Assembly (NCBI RefSeq): GCF_008757455.1
Contig: NZ_VCMV01000013.1
Location: 447,237-511,236, forward strand
DNA length: 64,000 bases
Reading direction: 5' to 3'
From: Microvirga brassicacearum
Lineage (GTDB): Bacteria; Pseudomonadota; Alphaproteobacteria; Rhizobiales; Beijerinckiaceae
Below are positions 30,705 through 39,236 of the stretch, piece by piece. Position 1 is the first letter of the stretch. Every line of letters starts with the position of its first letter. Position numbers and translations under genes: made by a program. The notes beneath the pieces were generated by a model. The model had not been told where the DNA came from. It did no database searches and saw only the letters and a program-made list of their open reading frames with translations.

Positions 30705-32228
30705 ATGTCTCCCGCCATACAACTCACGGCCATCAACAAGCGCTTCGGCGCTGTTCACGCCAACCGGGACGTGAACCTCTCGGTTGCCCGCGGTACCATC
30801 CACGGGATCGTGGGCGAAAACGGCGCCGGCAAGTCGACGCTCATGTCGATCCTGTATGGCTTCTACGAGGCCGATTCCGGTGAGATCCACGTCGGCGGAA
30901 AGCCGATCCTTATTCGTTCTCCCGCCGATGCGATTGAAGCCGGCATCGGCATGGTTCACCAGCACTTCATGCTGGTCGAACCCCTCACGGTCGTTGAGAA
31001 CGTCATGCTCGGCGCGGAGGGCGGCGTGCTGTTGCGTCGCGGCGAGGCAAAGGTGCGCGCCGAACTGGCGCGGCTGTCACGCGATTACGGCCTCGACATC
31101 GACGTGAATGCGACGGTGGAAGACCTTTCCGTTGGTCTGCAGCAGCGGGTCGAAATTCTGAAGGCGCTCTATCGTGGCGCGGATATTCTCATTCTCGACG
31201 AACCGACGGCGGTTCTGACCCCGCCTGAAGCCGATGCCTTGTTCGAACTGCTGAGAGCATTGAAGGAGCAGGGCAAGACCGTCATCCTCATCACTCACAA
31301 GCTGCGCGAGATCATGGCGGTGACCGACCGCGTCTCAGTGATGCGGCGGGGCGAGATGGTGGCCACCATCGAGACCGCCGCAACAAAGCCGCCGGAACTC
31401 GCCGAGCTCATGGTTGGCCGCCGGGTTTTGCTGCGGGTGGAAAAATCCGAGCGCGTGCCCGGCCGTCCTCTGCTCGAGGTCGAGAATATGTCGGTCATCG
31501 ATTCACGCGGCGTGCTGCGGGTGGCAAATGCAAGCTTTGCCGTTCGCGCGGGGGAGATCGTCGGCATTGCCGGCGTGTCCGGCAACGGCCAGAGCGAGCT
31601 TCTGGAGGCGATCGCGGGAATGCGGCTGCCGGTGCTCGGAACGATGCGCCTCGATGGTCAGGATGTCCCGGCAGGCGAGCACAACCCGCACCGGATGCGC
31701 CAGCTCGGCCTGCTGCATGTGCCGGAAGATCGCCTGCGCATGGGCCTCGTGCCCTCCTTCCAGGCATTTGAGAGCGCCATCCTCGGCTTCACCGATGACC
31801 GCAAGCTGGGGCGCGGCCCGCTTCTCGATCACGCCCGCATGATCGGCGATCTCGCCGCCAAAATGGAGCATTACGACGTGCGTCCGCAGGCGCCGCGGCT
31901 GAAGACGTCGAAATTTTCCGGCGGCAATCAGCAGAAGATGGTGCTGGCGCGTGAGATCGAGCGCAGCCCGAAAGTGCTCCTCGTGGGACAGCCGACCCGC
32001 GGCGTCGATATCGGGGCCATCGAGTTCATCCACCGCCGCCTGATTTCCCTCCGGGATGCAGGTGTCGGAATTCTGCTGGTCTCCGTGGAACTCGAAGAGA
32101 TCATGAACCTGTCCGATCGCATTCTCACCATGTGCGGCGGCCAAATTACCGGCGAACGCAAGGCGTCCGAAGCTAGCGAACAGGATCTTGGCCTGCTGAT
32201 GGCCGGCGTCAACGATGAGGCAGCATGA
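30705..32228 (+). CDS. Nucleoside-type ABC transporter ATP-binding protein (two ABC domains)
   Basis: Cytoplasmic ATPase of 507 residues with two fused ABC modules, as in sugar and BMP-type transporters. The first has GENGAGKST and a degenerate signature (VGLQQRVEIL). The second has the altered Walker A GVSGNGQSE without the canonical GKS/T, so it is likely catalytically weak, plus FSGGNQQKMVLARE. The ATG at 30705 follows GAGG; an adjacent TTG at 30702 is possible. Its stop overlaps the next gene's start by 4 nt. Confidence 0.93.
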   Translation: MSPAIQLTAINKRFGAVHANRDVNLSVARGTIHGIVGENGAGKSTLMSILYGFYEADSGEIHVGGKPILIRSPADAIEAGIGMVHQHFMLVEPLTVVENVMLGAEGGVLLRRGEAKVRAELARLSRDYGLDIDVNATVEDLSVGLQQRVEILKALYRGADILILDEPTAVLTPPEADALFELLRALKEQGKTVILITHKLREIMAVTDRVSVMRRGEMVATIETAATKPPELAELMVGRRVLLRVEKSERVPGRPLLEVENMSVIDSRGVLRVANASFAVRAGEIVGIAGVSGNGQSELLEAIAGMRLPVLGTMRLDGQDVPAGEHNPHRMRQLGLLHVPEDRLRMGLVPSFQAFESAILGFTDDRKLGRGPLLDHARMIGDLAAKMEHYDVRPQAPRLKTSKFSGGNQQKMVLAREIERSPKVLLVGQPTRGVDIGAIEFIHRRLISLRDAGVGILLVSVELEEIMNLSDRILTMCGGQITGERKASEASEQDLGLLMAGVNDEAA

Positions 32229-32662
32229 TGCAACCACGTTTGACCCTCGTCACCCTGGGCGTGTCCGACCTCGCCAGAGCGCGCGCTTTCTATGAGGCAT
32301 GGGGCTGGAAGGCGTCGTCGGCGAGCCAGCCGGAAGTCGTGTTCTTTCAGGCCAACGGATTGGCGCTGGCCTTGTGGAGCCGCGCCGATCTTGCCGAGGA
32401 CGCCGGGATCGAAGACAAGCCGACCGGCTTTTCGGCGGTGTCGCTTGCCTATAACGCGCGCTCGAAGGAAGAAGCGGACGAGGTTTATGCCTTGGCGATC
32501 GCGGCCGGTGCGAAGGCGGTCAAGCCATTGCACGACGTTTTCTGGGGCGGCTATTCGGGCTATTTCGCCGATCCCGATGGACATCTCTGGGAGGTCGCGT
32601 GGAATCCGGCGTTTCCGCTCGATGAGCAAGGCCACATGTTCCTGCCGGACAGCGTCAAGTGA
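32225..32662 (+). CDS. VOC family (glyoxalase/bleomycin-resistance-like) protein
   Basis: Small predicted metalloenzyme or binding protein of 145 residues with the paired beta-alpha-beta-beta-beta fold of vicinal oxygen chelate proteins: the N-half has TLVTLGVSDLARARAFYEA, the C-half ends in YSGYFADPDGHLWEVAWNP. The latter contains the usual metal-ligand Glu. It is wedged between the ATPase and the permease of a nucleoside-type importer, with 4-nt overlaps on both sides (ATGATG at 32225 and GTG at 32659). Function is unknown; the tight coupling suggests a role with the imported compound. Confidence 0.88.
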   Translation: MMQPRLTLVTLGVSDLARARAFYEAWGWKASSASQPEVVFFQANGLALALWSRADLAEDAGIEDKPTGFSAVSLAYNARSKEEADEVYALAIAAGAKAVKPLHDVFWGGYSGYFADPDGHLWEVAWNPAFPLDEQGHMFLPDSVK

Positions 32663-33762
32663 GTGTCCCCATCGATCTGCCGAGATGGGCTGACACGGTT
32701 CTGGTGCCTGCCGTCTCCGTTGTCGCGGCATTCCTGGTGGCGGGCCTCGTGGTTCTCGGCATCGGTGAAAATCCTTTGACGGCGACGCGACTGCTTCTGC
32801 AGGGCAGTCTTGGGAGCGGCGAAGGCTTGGGCTTCACGCTTTTCTACATGACCGATTTTATTTTCGTCGGCCTCGCCGTCGCCGTCGCCTACCATGCGGG
32901 CTTGTTCAATATCGGTGGCGAAGGGCAGGCGACGCTGGCGGGGTTAGGGATTGCGCTCACGGTCAACAATCTCAGCTTCCTGCCCGGTTTCCTGCTTGCG
33001 CCGCTCGGCATCCTCGGCGCCGCCGCGTTCGGCGCGGCCTGGGCGGCCGTCCCGGGTTATCTTCAGGCAAAGCGCGGCAGTCACATCGTCATCACGACGA
33101 TCATGTTCAATTGGCTCGCCAGCGTTCTCATCGTGTATCTGCTGGTGAACGTGCTGCGCGAGCCGCAATCGATGAACCCTGAAACGCGCGAGTTCCCGCT
33201 GCAATCGCACATTCCGTTCATGCACGAGGTATTCGCAGCATTTGGCATCGACATCCCGCCGTCGCAGCTCAATTTGACTCTCCTGCTCGCGCTCGCGGCA
33301 TGTGTTGCCGTGTGGCTTCTGATCTATCGCTCGCGGCTCGGATATGCGATCCGCGTGGTCGGCTCCAGCCCGACGGCCGCGATCTATGCGGGGATCTCGC
33401 CGGCCCGCGTCATCATCATCGCAATGGTGATTTCGGGCGCGCTCGCCGGCGGCCTCGCCGTGAACGAGTTGATGGGGTACCAGCATCGCCTGCTGCTCGA
33501 ATTTACGGCCGGCTATGGCTTTGTCGGCATCGCGGTGGCGCTGATGGGACGCGCGCATCCCGCCGGCATCGTGCTGGCTTCCCTGCTCTTCGGCATCCTC
33601 TATCAGGGCGGTGCGGAACTGGCGTTCGAACAGCCCGCAATCACGCGCGACATGATCATCGTCATCGGCGGGATCATCATTCTGTTCGCGGGGGCGCTTG
33701 ACGGGTTGTTCCGGCGCCTTGTCGCGCGGCTGCTCCCACGTCCCGCTCTGGCGAGGGCATGA
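32659..33762 (+). CDS. Nucleoside-type ABC transporter permease (first)
   Basis: Inner-membrane permease of 367 residues from the BMP-transporter family (YufP-like). It starts with GTG at 32659, overlapping the VOC stop. About eight to ten membrane helices are visible (VVAAFLVAGLVVLGIG at the start, GFVGIAVALMGRAHPAG and IIVIGGIIILFAGALDGLF late). The segment FNIGGEGQATLAGLG is characteristic of this permease family. Confidence 0.92.
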   Translation: MSVPIDLPRWADTVLVPAVSVVAAFLVAGLVVLGIGENPLTATRLLLQGSLGSGEGLGFTLFYMTDFIFVGLAVAVAYHAGLFNIGGEGQATLAGLGIALTVNNLSFLPGFLLAPLGILGAAAFGAAWAAVPGYLQAKRGSHIVITTIMFNWLASVLIVYLLVNVLREPQSMNPETREFPLQSHIPFMHEVFAAFGIDIPPSQLNLTLLLALAACVAVWLLIYRSRLGYAIRVVGSSPTAAIYAGISPARVIIIAMVISGALAGGLAVNELMGYQHRLLLEFTAGYGFVGIAVALMGRAHPAGIVLASLLFGILYQGGAELAFEQPAITRDMIIVIGGIIILFAGALDGLFRRLVARLLPRPALARA

Positions 33763-34670
33763 GCATGGACGTCACGAGCTTCATTACGATCCTCGATTCG
33801 GCACTGCGATTGTCGATCCCGCTCCTCGCCGCGTGCCTCGCCGGCTTATGGTCCGAGCGCGCTGGTGTCGTCGATATCGGGCTTGAGGGGAAGATGCTGG
33901 TGGCAGCCTTTGCGGCGGCGGCCGCGGCTCATGCCTTCGACTCGGCGTGGATCGGATTGTTCGCCGGCCTGGGAGCATCGGTGGCCTTCGCGCTCGTTCA
34001 CGGCTTCGCATCCATCAGCCAGCGCGGCAATCAGATCGTCTCCGGCGTTGCCATCAATATGCTGGCCGCGGGCCTGACTGCGATTGTCGGCAATGCGTGG
34101 TACGGGCAGGGCGGCCGCACGCCGCCGCTTGAAGGCGAGCAGCGTTTCGGCGACGCGATTCTGGGTCATTCAGCGCTGGTGTTCTTTGCGCTGCTCGCTG
34201 TGCCCCTCACGGCGTTCGTCCTCGGGCGAACGCGTTCCGGACTGCGCCTGCGCGCCGTCGGCGAGAATCCGGCTGCGGTTGATACGGCCGGAATTTCCGT
34301 CACCGGACTTCGCTATGCGGCTGTGATCATCGGTGGCGTCCTGTGCGGCTTGGCCGGCACCTATCTGTCGGTGGCGCAATCGGCCGGCTTTCTGCCGAAC
34401 ATGACGGCGGGCAAAGGCTTCATCGCTCTGGCGGCGTTGATCTTCGCCAAATGGCGCGCATGGCCTGCGCTGGGCGCCTGCTTCCTTTTCGGCCTTCTGG
34501 ACGCAATTTCAATTCGCCTGCAGGGAATCGTCCTGCCGGGCATCGGCGAAGTTCCGGTGCAGGCGATCCAGGCTTTGCCATATCTCATGACCGTGATCCT
34601 GCTCGCCGGCGTCATCGGGCGCGCCACGCCGCCGCGCGCGTCGGGCATTCCTTATGTCAAGGAGCGTTGA
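33759..34670 (+). CDS. Nucleoside-type ABC transporter permease (second)
   Basis: Second inner-membrane permease, 303 residues (YufQ-like). It overlaps the previous stop by 4 nt. The segments GLWSERAGVVDIGLEGKMLV and TAGKGFIALAALIFAKW are diagnostic of the BMP/nucleoside and simple-sugar permease branch. It completes the importer and ends one base before the cdd start. Confidence 0.92.
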   Translation: MSMDVTSFITILDSALRLSIPLLAACLAGLWSERAGVVDIGLEGKMLVAAFAAAAAAHAFDSAWIGLFAGLGASVAFALVHGFASISQRGNQIVSGVAINMLAAGLTAIVGNAWYGQGGRTPPLEGEQRFGDAILGHSALVFFALLAVPLTAFVLGRTRSGLRLRAVGENPAAVDTAGISVTGLRYAAVIIGGVLCGLAGTYLSVAQSAGFLPNMTAGKGFIALAALIFAKWRAWPALGACFLFGLLDAISIRLQGIVLPGIGEVPVQAIQALPYLMTVILLAGVIGRATPPRASGIPYVKER

Positions 34671-34671
34671 C

Positions 34672-35076
34672 ATGTCCGATCTCGATGCTCTCTTTGAAGC
34701 CGCTCGAGCAATTCAGGCGAGGGCTTATGCGCCCTATTCGCGGTTCAAGGTGGGCGCCGCGCTCGCGACGCCGGATGGCAGGATCTTTTCGGGCTGCAAT
34801 GTCGAGAACGCGGCGTATCCGGTCGGCACTTGCGCCGAAGCTGGTGCCATTTCGGCGATGATCGCTGCCGGTGGCGACCGGATTGCAACGATCGTTGTCA
34901 TGGGGGAGGGCGCGCATCTCGTGACACCATGCGGCGGGTGCCGCCAGCGCATTCGCGAGTTCGCCGCGCCGGACACAATCATTCATGTGGCGGGACCCGA
35001 CGGGATAAGGCGCAGTTTCACGCTGGAGGAATTGCTGCCGCATTCATTCGGCCCCGACAACCTGATCGATCGATAG
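34672..35076 (+). CDS. cdd: Cytidine deaminase
   Basis: Converts cytidine and deoxycytidine to uridine and deoxyuridine in the cytosol. The 134-residue chain has the zinc and catalytic motif TCAEAGAI and the second ligand motif PCGGCRQ, matching tetrameric bacterial Cdd. The ATG at 34672 has AAGGAG upstream; an in-frame start at 34654 is less likely. It sits directly downstream of the nucleoside importer permease and upstream of punA, supporting nucleosides as the imported substrate. Confidence 0.96.
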   Translation: MSDLDALFEAARAIQARAYAPYSRFKVGAALATPDGRIFSGCNVENAAYPVGTCAEAGAISAMIAAGGDRIATIVVMGEGAHLVTPCGGCRQRIREFAAPDTIIHVAGPDGIRRSFTLEELLPHSFGPDNLIDR

Positions 35077-35078
35077 AG

Positions 35079-35897
35079 ATGATGACGATGAGCCAGAATA
35101 TTGAGGACGCCGCTGCTTTCATTCGCGCCCGTGGCCTGGCGGGACCGTTCGATGCGGCGTTCGTGCTGGGTACAGGATTAGGCCCGCTCGTCGATGAGGT
35201 GAGCGACGCTCGCGCCCTATCGTATGCGGATATTCCGCATTTTCCACGGAGCGGCGTTTCGGGTCACGCCGGCAGGCTCGTTGCGGGCATGCTTGAGGGC
35301 AAGCGCGTGCTGCTGTTTCAGGGCCGCGCGCATTATTACGAGACGAGCGACGCAGGCGCCATGCGCGTGCCGCTCGGCGTGATCAGGGAACTCGGCATCC
35401 CCGTCGTGGTGCTGACAAACGCCGCCGGGTCGGTTCGTCCTGATATCCGCCCGGGAAGCCTGGTGGCGATCAACGACCACATCAACCTTTCCGGTGCAAA
35501 CCCGCTCATGGGCGATCACACCGAGGGACGGTTCGTGTCGATGACCGACGCCTACGATGCGGCGCTGCGCGAGACGTTGCAGCGCGCGGCCAAGAGGTCC
35601 GGGATCGTTGTGCCGGAGGGTGTTTATGCGTGGCTGTCGGGCCCGAGTTTCGAGACACCGGCAGAGATCCGCATGACCCGGATTCTGGGCGGTGATCTTG
35701 TCGGCATGTCGACGGTGCCGGAAGTCATTCTCGCGCGTTATTATGGTCTCAAGGTTGCGGCGATCTCGCTGGTGACCAATCTCGCCGCCGGAATCGAGGG
35801 CGCGTCGCCATCGCATCAGGAAACCAAGGATACGGCGGCCGGAGCCTCGGCAGAATTCAAGCGCCTCGTTCGTTCATTCGTTGCGGAGCTTCGGTGA
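35079..35897 (+). CDS. punA: Purine nucleoside phosphorylase
   Basis: Phosphorolyses purine nucleosides to free base and (deoxy)ribose-1-phosphate. The 272-residue chain is of the trimeric PNP class: VLGTGLGPL, GRAHYYE, LTNAAGSVRPDI and GPSFETPAEIRM are the conserved segments. ATGs at 35079, 35082 and 35088 are close together and cannot be separated; I list the first. Its TGA stop is shared with the deoC start region (35895-35897). Confidence 0.95.
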   Translation: MMTMSQNIEDAAAFIRARGLAGPFDAAFVLGTGLGPLVDEVSDARALSYADIPHFPRSGVSGHAGRLVAGMLEGKRVLLFQGRAHYYETSDAGAMRVPLGVIRELGIPVVVLTNAAGSVRPDIRPGSLVAINDHINLSGANPLMGDHTEGRFVSMTDAYDAALRETLQRAAKRSGIVVPEGVYAWLSGPSFETPAEIRMTRILGGDLVGMSTVPEVILARYYGLKVAAISLVTNLAAGIEGASPSHQETKDTAAGASAEFKRLVRSFVAELR

Positions 35898-36658
35898 TGC
35901 CCGACGTTGAAATTGCCACACGCGCCTTGCGCAGCCTCGACCTCACCGATCTGACCGATAACTGCACAGACTCGGCAATCGATGTGCTTTGCGGCAAAGC
36001 GATGGATCCGCACGGGCCGGTCGCTGCGGTCTGCATCTGGCCGCAATTCGTCCGGCAGGCGGCCGATGCGTTGAAGGGCTCGGCGGTTCGCGTCGCAACG
36101 GTCGTCAATTTTCCCGCTGGCCGTGAGGATGTAGCACGTGTTTGCGACGATGTGGGCGAGGCGCTGGCAGACGGCGCAAACGAGATCGATCTCGTTCTGC
36201 CATACAATGCGGTGCGACGCGGCGATCTCGCGGTTGCCATCGCTATGGTCGAGGCGGTGCGCGAGAAGGTCGATCAGGGCCGCCTCCTCAAGGTGATCCT
36301 TGAGACCGGCGAGCTGGTCGAGCCTGCGCTGATCGAAAAGGCCAGCCGCCTGGCGATTTTGGCGGGCGCTGATTTCATCAAGACCTCGACGGGAAAAACG
36401 CCCGTTTCCGCGACTGCTGACGCCGCCGAGATCATGCTGAATGCCATCAAAGCGTCGGGCCAACCTGTGGGGCTGAAGCCCTCCGGTGGAATCCGTACTC
36501 TGGCCGATGCAAAAATCTATCTCGACCTTGCCGATCGCATCATGGGTCCCGATTGGGCCACGCCGAAAACCTTCCGCATCGGCGCGAGCAGTATCTATGA
36601 CGCATTGATCGCCATCATCGAAGGGCGGGCCGAAACGATGCCCGCCGGAGCCTATTGA
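35897..36658 (+). CDS. deoC: Deoxyribose-phosphate aldolase
   Basis: Cleaves 2-deoxyribose-5-phosphate to glyceraldehyde-3-phosphate and acetaldehyde by Schiff-base chemistry. The 253-residue chain has VNFPAGREDVARVC, ADGANEIDLVLPYNA and the catalytic-lysine strand ADFIKTSTGK, followed by GLKPSGGIRT. The ATG at 35897 shares its first base with the TGA of punA. It works with deoA, deoB and punA to bring deoxyribose carbon into glycolysis. Confidence 0.96.
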   Translation: MPDVEIATRALRSLDLTDLTDNCTDSAIDVLCGKAMDPHGPVAAVCIWPQFVRQAADALKGSAVRVATVVNFPAGREDVARVCDDVGEALADGANEIDLVLPYNAVRRGDLAVAIAMVEAVREKVDQGRLLKVILETGELVEPALIEKASRLAILAGADFIKTSTGKTPVSATADAAEIMLNAIKASGQPVGLKPSGGIRTLADAKIYLDLADRIMGPDWATPKTFRIGASSIYDALIAIIEGRAETMPAGAY

Positions 36659-36659
36659 T

Positions 36660-37976
36660 ATGAACTTTCTTCCGCAGGAAATCATCCGCCGCAAGCGCGA
36701 TGGCGGTGAACTCAGTGCCGAGCAGATCCAGAGCTTCGTTGAAGGCATGACGTCCGGTCGCGTCTCGGAGGGCCAGGTTGCGTCCTTCGCCATGGCGGTG
36801 TTCTTCCGCGGCCTGTCCGTTCCCGAGCGGGTCGCGCTGACATGCGCGATGCGGGATTCGGGCGAAGTTCTCACGTGGGATCTTCCTGGTCCCGTTTTGG
36901 ACAAACATTCGACCGGCGGCGTCGGCGATACGGTCAGTCTCGCGCTGGCTCCCGCGGTTGCCGCGTGCGGCGGTTACGTGCCGATGATATCCGGTCGGGG
37001 GCTGGGTCACACGGGTGGGACACTCGACAAGCTCGATTCCATTCCCGGCTACATGTCCCAACCGGATATCGAGACTTTTCGGCGTGTGACCCGTGAGGTG
37101 GGCTGCGCCATCATCGGGCAGACGGCCGATCTCGCGCCTGCCGACAAGCGCCTCTATTCCATTCGTGACGTGACGGCGACGGTCGAATCCATCGACCTTG
37201 TCACGTCCTCCATTCTGTCGAAAAAACTCGCCGCGGGATTGCATGGCCTCGTGATGGACGTGAAATTCGGCTCGGGCGCGTTCATGAATAATGCCGCCGA
37301 CGCCCGCAAGCTCGCTGAAAGCCTCGTGCTGGTTGCGACCGGCGCGGGCTTGCCCACGAGCGCGTTGCTGACCGACATGAATGAGCCGCTGGCATCGCAT
37401 GCGGGCAACGCCGTCGAAGTGGCCTACATCGCCGACTATCTCTCCGGCCGTCGGCGCGAGGCACGGTTCCATGAAGTGACGGTGGAACTGAGCGCGGAGA
37501 TGCTCGTCCTCGGAAAACTCGCGGCGGATATCGCCGATGCGCGCGCCAGGATCGAAGACGCCATCGCATCGGGGAGAGCAGCGGAAATCTTCCAGCGGAT
37601 GGTGGTGGCGCTCGGCGGGCCGCACGATCTTGTCGAGCGCCCGAAACACCACCTGAAAACCGCACCGGTCGTCCGCGCCGTTCATCCCGAGCGGCACGGC
37701 ACGGTCCATGCGATCCGAACGCGCGAGACCGGCGTCGCCGTGGTTGCGTTGGGCGGCGGTCGGACGCGCCCACAGGACGCCGTCGACCACGCCGTTGGTC
37801 TGACGGATCTTGCGGGGATTGGCGAACAGGTCGACCACGAGCGTCCCCTCGGCATCGTGCATGCGCGGACGGAAGCCGAGGCGGACGCTGCTGCGCGTGC
37901 GCTGCAGCGCGCCTACACGCTCGGCGAAGGTCCGGTAGAGAGCAAGGACACCGTGCTGGAGCGGATCGGCGCTTAA
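36660..37976 (+). CDS. deoA: Thymidine phosphorylase
   Basis: Phosphorolyses thymidine and deoxyuridine to base plus 2-deoxyribose-1-phosphate. The 438-residue chain starts with the alpha domain (RKRDGGELSAEQIQSFVEG), then KHSTGGVGDTVSLALAP (phosphate loop) and ISGRGLGHTGGTLDKLDSIP, the family signature. It starts 1 nt after the deoC stop. Its TAA shares the palindrome TTAA with the convergent NlpC/P60 gene. Confidence 0.97.
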   Translation: MNFLPQEIIRRKRDGGELSAEQIQSFVEGMTSGRVSEGQVASFAMAVFFRGLSVPERVALTCAMRDSGEVLTWDLPGPVLDKHSTGGVGDTVSLALAPAVAACGGYVPMISGRGLGHTGGTLDKLDSIPGYMSQPDIETFRRVTREVGCAIIGQTADLAPADKRLYSIRDVTATVESIDLVTSSILSKKLAAGLHGLVMDVKFGSGAFMNNAADARKLAESLVLVATGAGLPTSALLTDMNEPLASHAGNAVEVAYIADYLSGRRREARFHEVTVELSAEMLVLGKLAADIADARARIEDAIASGRAAEIFQRMVVALGGPHDLVERPKHHLKTAPVVRAVHPERHGTVHAIRTRETGVAVVALGGGRTRPQDAVDHAVGLTDLAGIGEQVDHERPLGIVHARTEAEADAAARALQRAYTLGEGPVESKDTVLERIGA

Positions 37977-38836
37977 GCGCCCAGCGTCGACAGGCGTTTG
38001 ATCGCCGTGATGGGACCGTAGCTGACGGTCCGGATGCGCTCCTCGGCGACGGCGAGCGGTTCGATCGAGACGGTCATGGTGTGGCCGGTCGCGTGGACCA
38101 TACGAGTCTCGTCGAGCATGATCGCCACGTGACCTTTCCAGAACACCAGATCGCCGCGCTGCAGGCCACTCAGATCCGGCCGGATTGCGACGGGCGTGCC
38201 AAGCGCACTCTCCTGCATGTCGCTGTCACGCGGGGCGTGAATGCCTGCTGCGAGAAGAGATATTTGCGCAAGACCCGAACAATCGATGCCGATGCTGGTT
38301 TTCCCGCCCCAAAGATACGGCGTGTGGAGGAAGCGTTCGGCAATAGCGACGAAGTCGGTCTCGTGCTCGCTGACGTCGCTCAGATGCGCCGCCATCACGT
38401 ATCCGCCGGTGCCGAGACACGCATACTCGCCCTCGATTTCCGTGACGGTGACGCGGCTGTTCAACGTCAGCAATCCCTGGTTCGGCAGCTTCAGGTTCGG
38501 ACCGGGATAAACGAACGTGCGAAGCGCCTTGATGCGATGGGTCGGCGGCGTCCCAGCATCGCCGAGCGAACCCGCCGGGAGATAGCCTACGTAGCCGTCG
38601 TCCTGCAATTGAACCCAGGCCCAGCCCTCACGCTCTTCAAACACGTCCGCCACTTCTCCGAACAGGACCTGCGTGTCGATGGGAGCATCGGCAGAGGGAT
38701 GGCGATGCAAGGATTGGAACGACGTGGTGAGCCGCTTCGGGATTCCGGTTGTGTACCGCTCCGCTTCGACCTGACCACGCAGCCGCTCGGCGGCGAGATC
38801 GGTGCGGAAGGGCGTGATGCGGCGGTCGAAATTCAT
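37973..38836 (-). CDS. NlpC/P60 family peptidoglycan hydrolase with SH3-like domain
   Basis: Predicted D,L-endopeptidase of 287 residues. The N-terminal half has bacterial SH3 features (QVLFGEVADVFEEREGWAWVQ and DDGYVGYLP). The C-terminal half is an NlpC/P60 domain with the catalytic Cys in GIDCSGL, the His in KGHVAIML and the polar residue in HATGHTM. No signal peptide is evident in the first 60 residues, which is unusual for a wall hydrolase, although similar cytosolic-looking members are common in rhizobia. Its ATG overlaps the MarR stop by 4 nt. Confidence 0.9.
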   Translation of the reverse strand: MNFDRRITPFRTDLAAERLRGQVEAERYTTGIPKRLTTSFQSLHRHPSADAPIDTQVLFGEVADVFEEREGWAWVQLQDDGYVGYLPAGSLGDAGTPPTHRIKALRTFVYPGPNLKLPNQGLLTLNSRVTVTEIEGEYACLGTGGYVMAAHLSDVSEHETDFVAIAERFLHTPYLWGGKTSIGIDCSGLAQISLLAAGIHAPRDSDMQESALGTPVAIRPDLSGLQRGDLVFWKGHVAIMLDETRMVHATGHTMTVSIEPLAVAEERIRTVSYGPITAIKRLSTLGA

Positions 38837-39180
38837 CGCGGTAATTCCTTGGCGCGGACTGAGATGATATCCCCCAGACGTTCCACCGCCAAGGCGCCGG
38901 CGACTGTGCGTTGGATGATGACGTTGCGCCTGTCGCGTTCGTCTCGACGTCGAGACACGAGGTCGAGCTTTCCCATCGTGTCGAGCGCCCGCGTGATCAC
39001 CGGCTTGGTAACGCCGAGCTTCTGTGCAAGCCCTCGCACGGTGTGCGGCGGCGATTCAAGATAGATCGTCAACAGGATGGCCATCTGGCGCGACGACAGG
39101 TCCCCGCCCTGATGCACGAGGTCGAGATGGACATCGTGCCAGAGCCGGAGACTTTGCGAGGGCCGAAGTTCAACAGGCAT
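38833..39180 (-). CDS. MarR family transcriptional regulator
   Basis: Winged-helix DNA-binding protein of 115 residues, shorter than typical MarR proteins (about 140-150). The recognition region is LSSRQMAILLTIYLES then VRGLAQKLGVTKPVITRALD and the wing KLDLVSRRRDERDRRNV. The missing part is mostly N-terminal dimerisation helix. It sits between a leucyl aminopeptidase (upstream, 56 nt away) and the NlpC/P60 gene to which it is coupled. The ligand and targets are unknown; local autoregulation is plausible. Confidence 0.88.
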   Translation of the reverse strand: MPVELRPSQSLRLWHDVHLDLVHQGGDLSSRQMAILLTIYLESPPHTVRGLAQKLGVTKPVITRALDTMGKLDLVSRRRDERDRRNVIIQRTVAGALAVERLGDIISVRAKELPR

Positions 39181-39236
39181 CGCTGCCCCATTCGTTTCGG
39201 ATCCGTATTATTGCACCCGAAATGAGGGCGCAAGCC

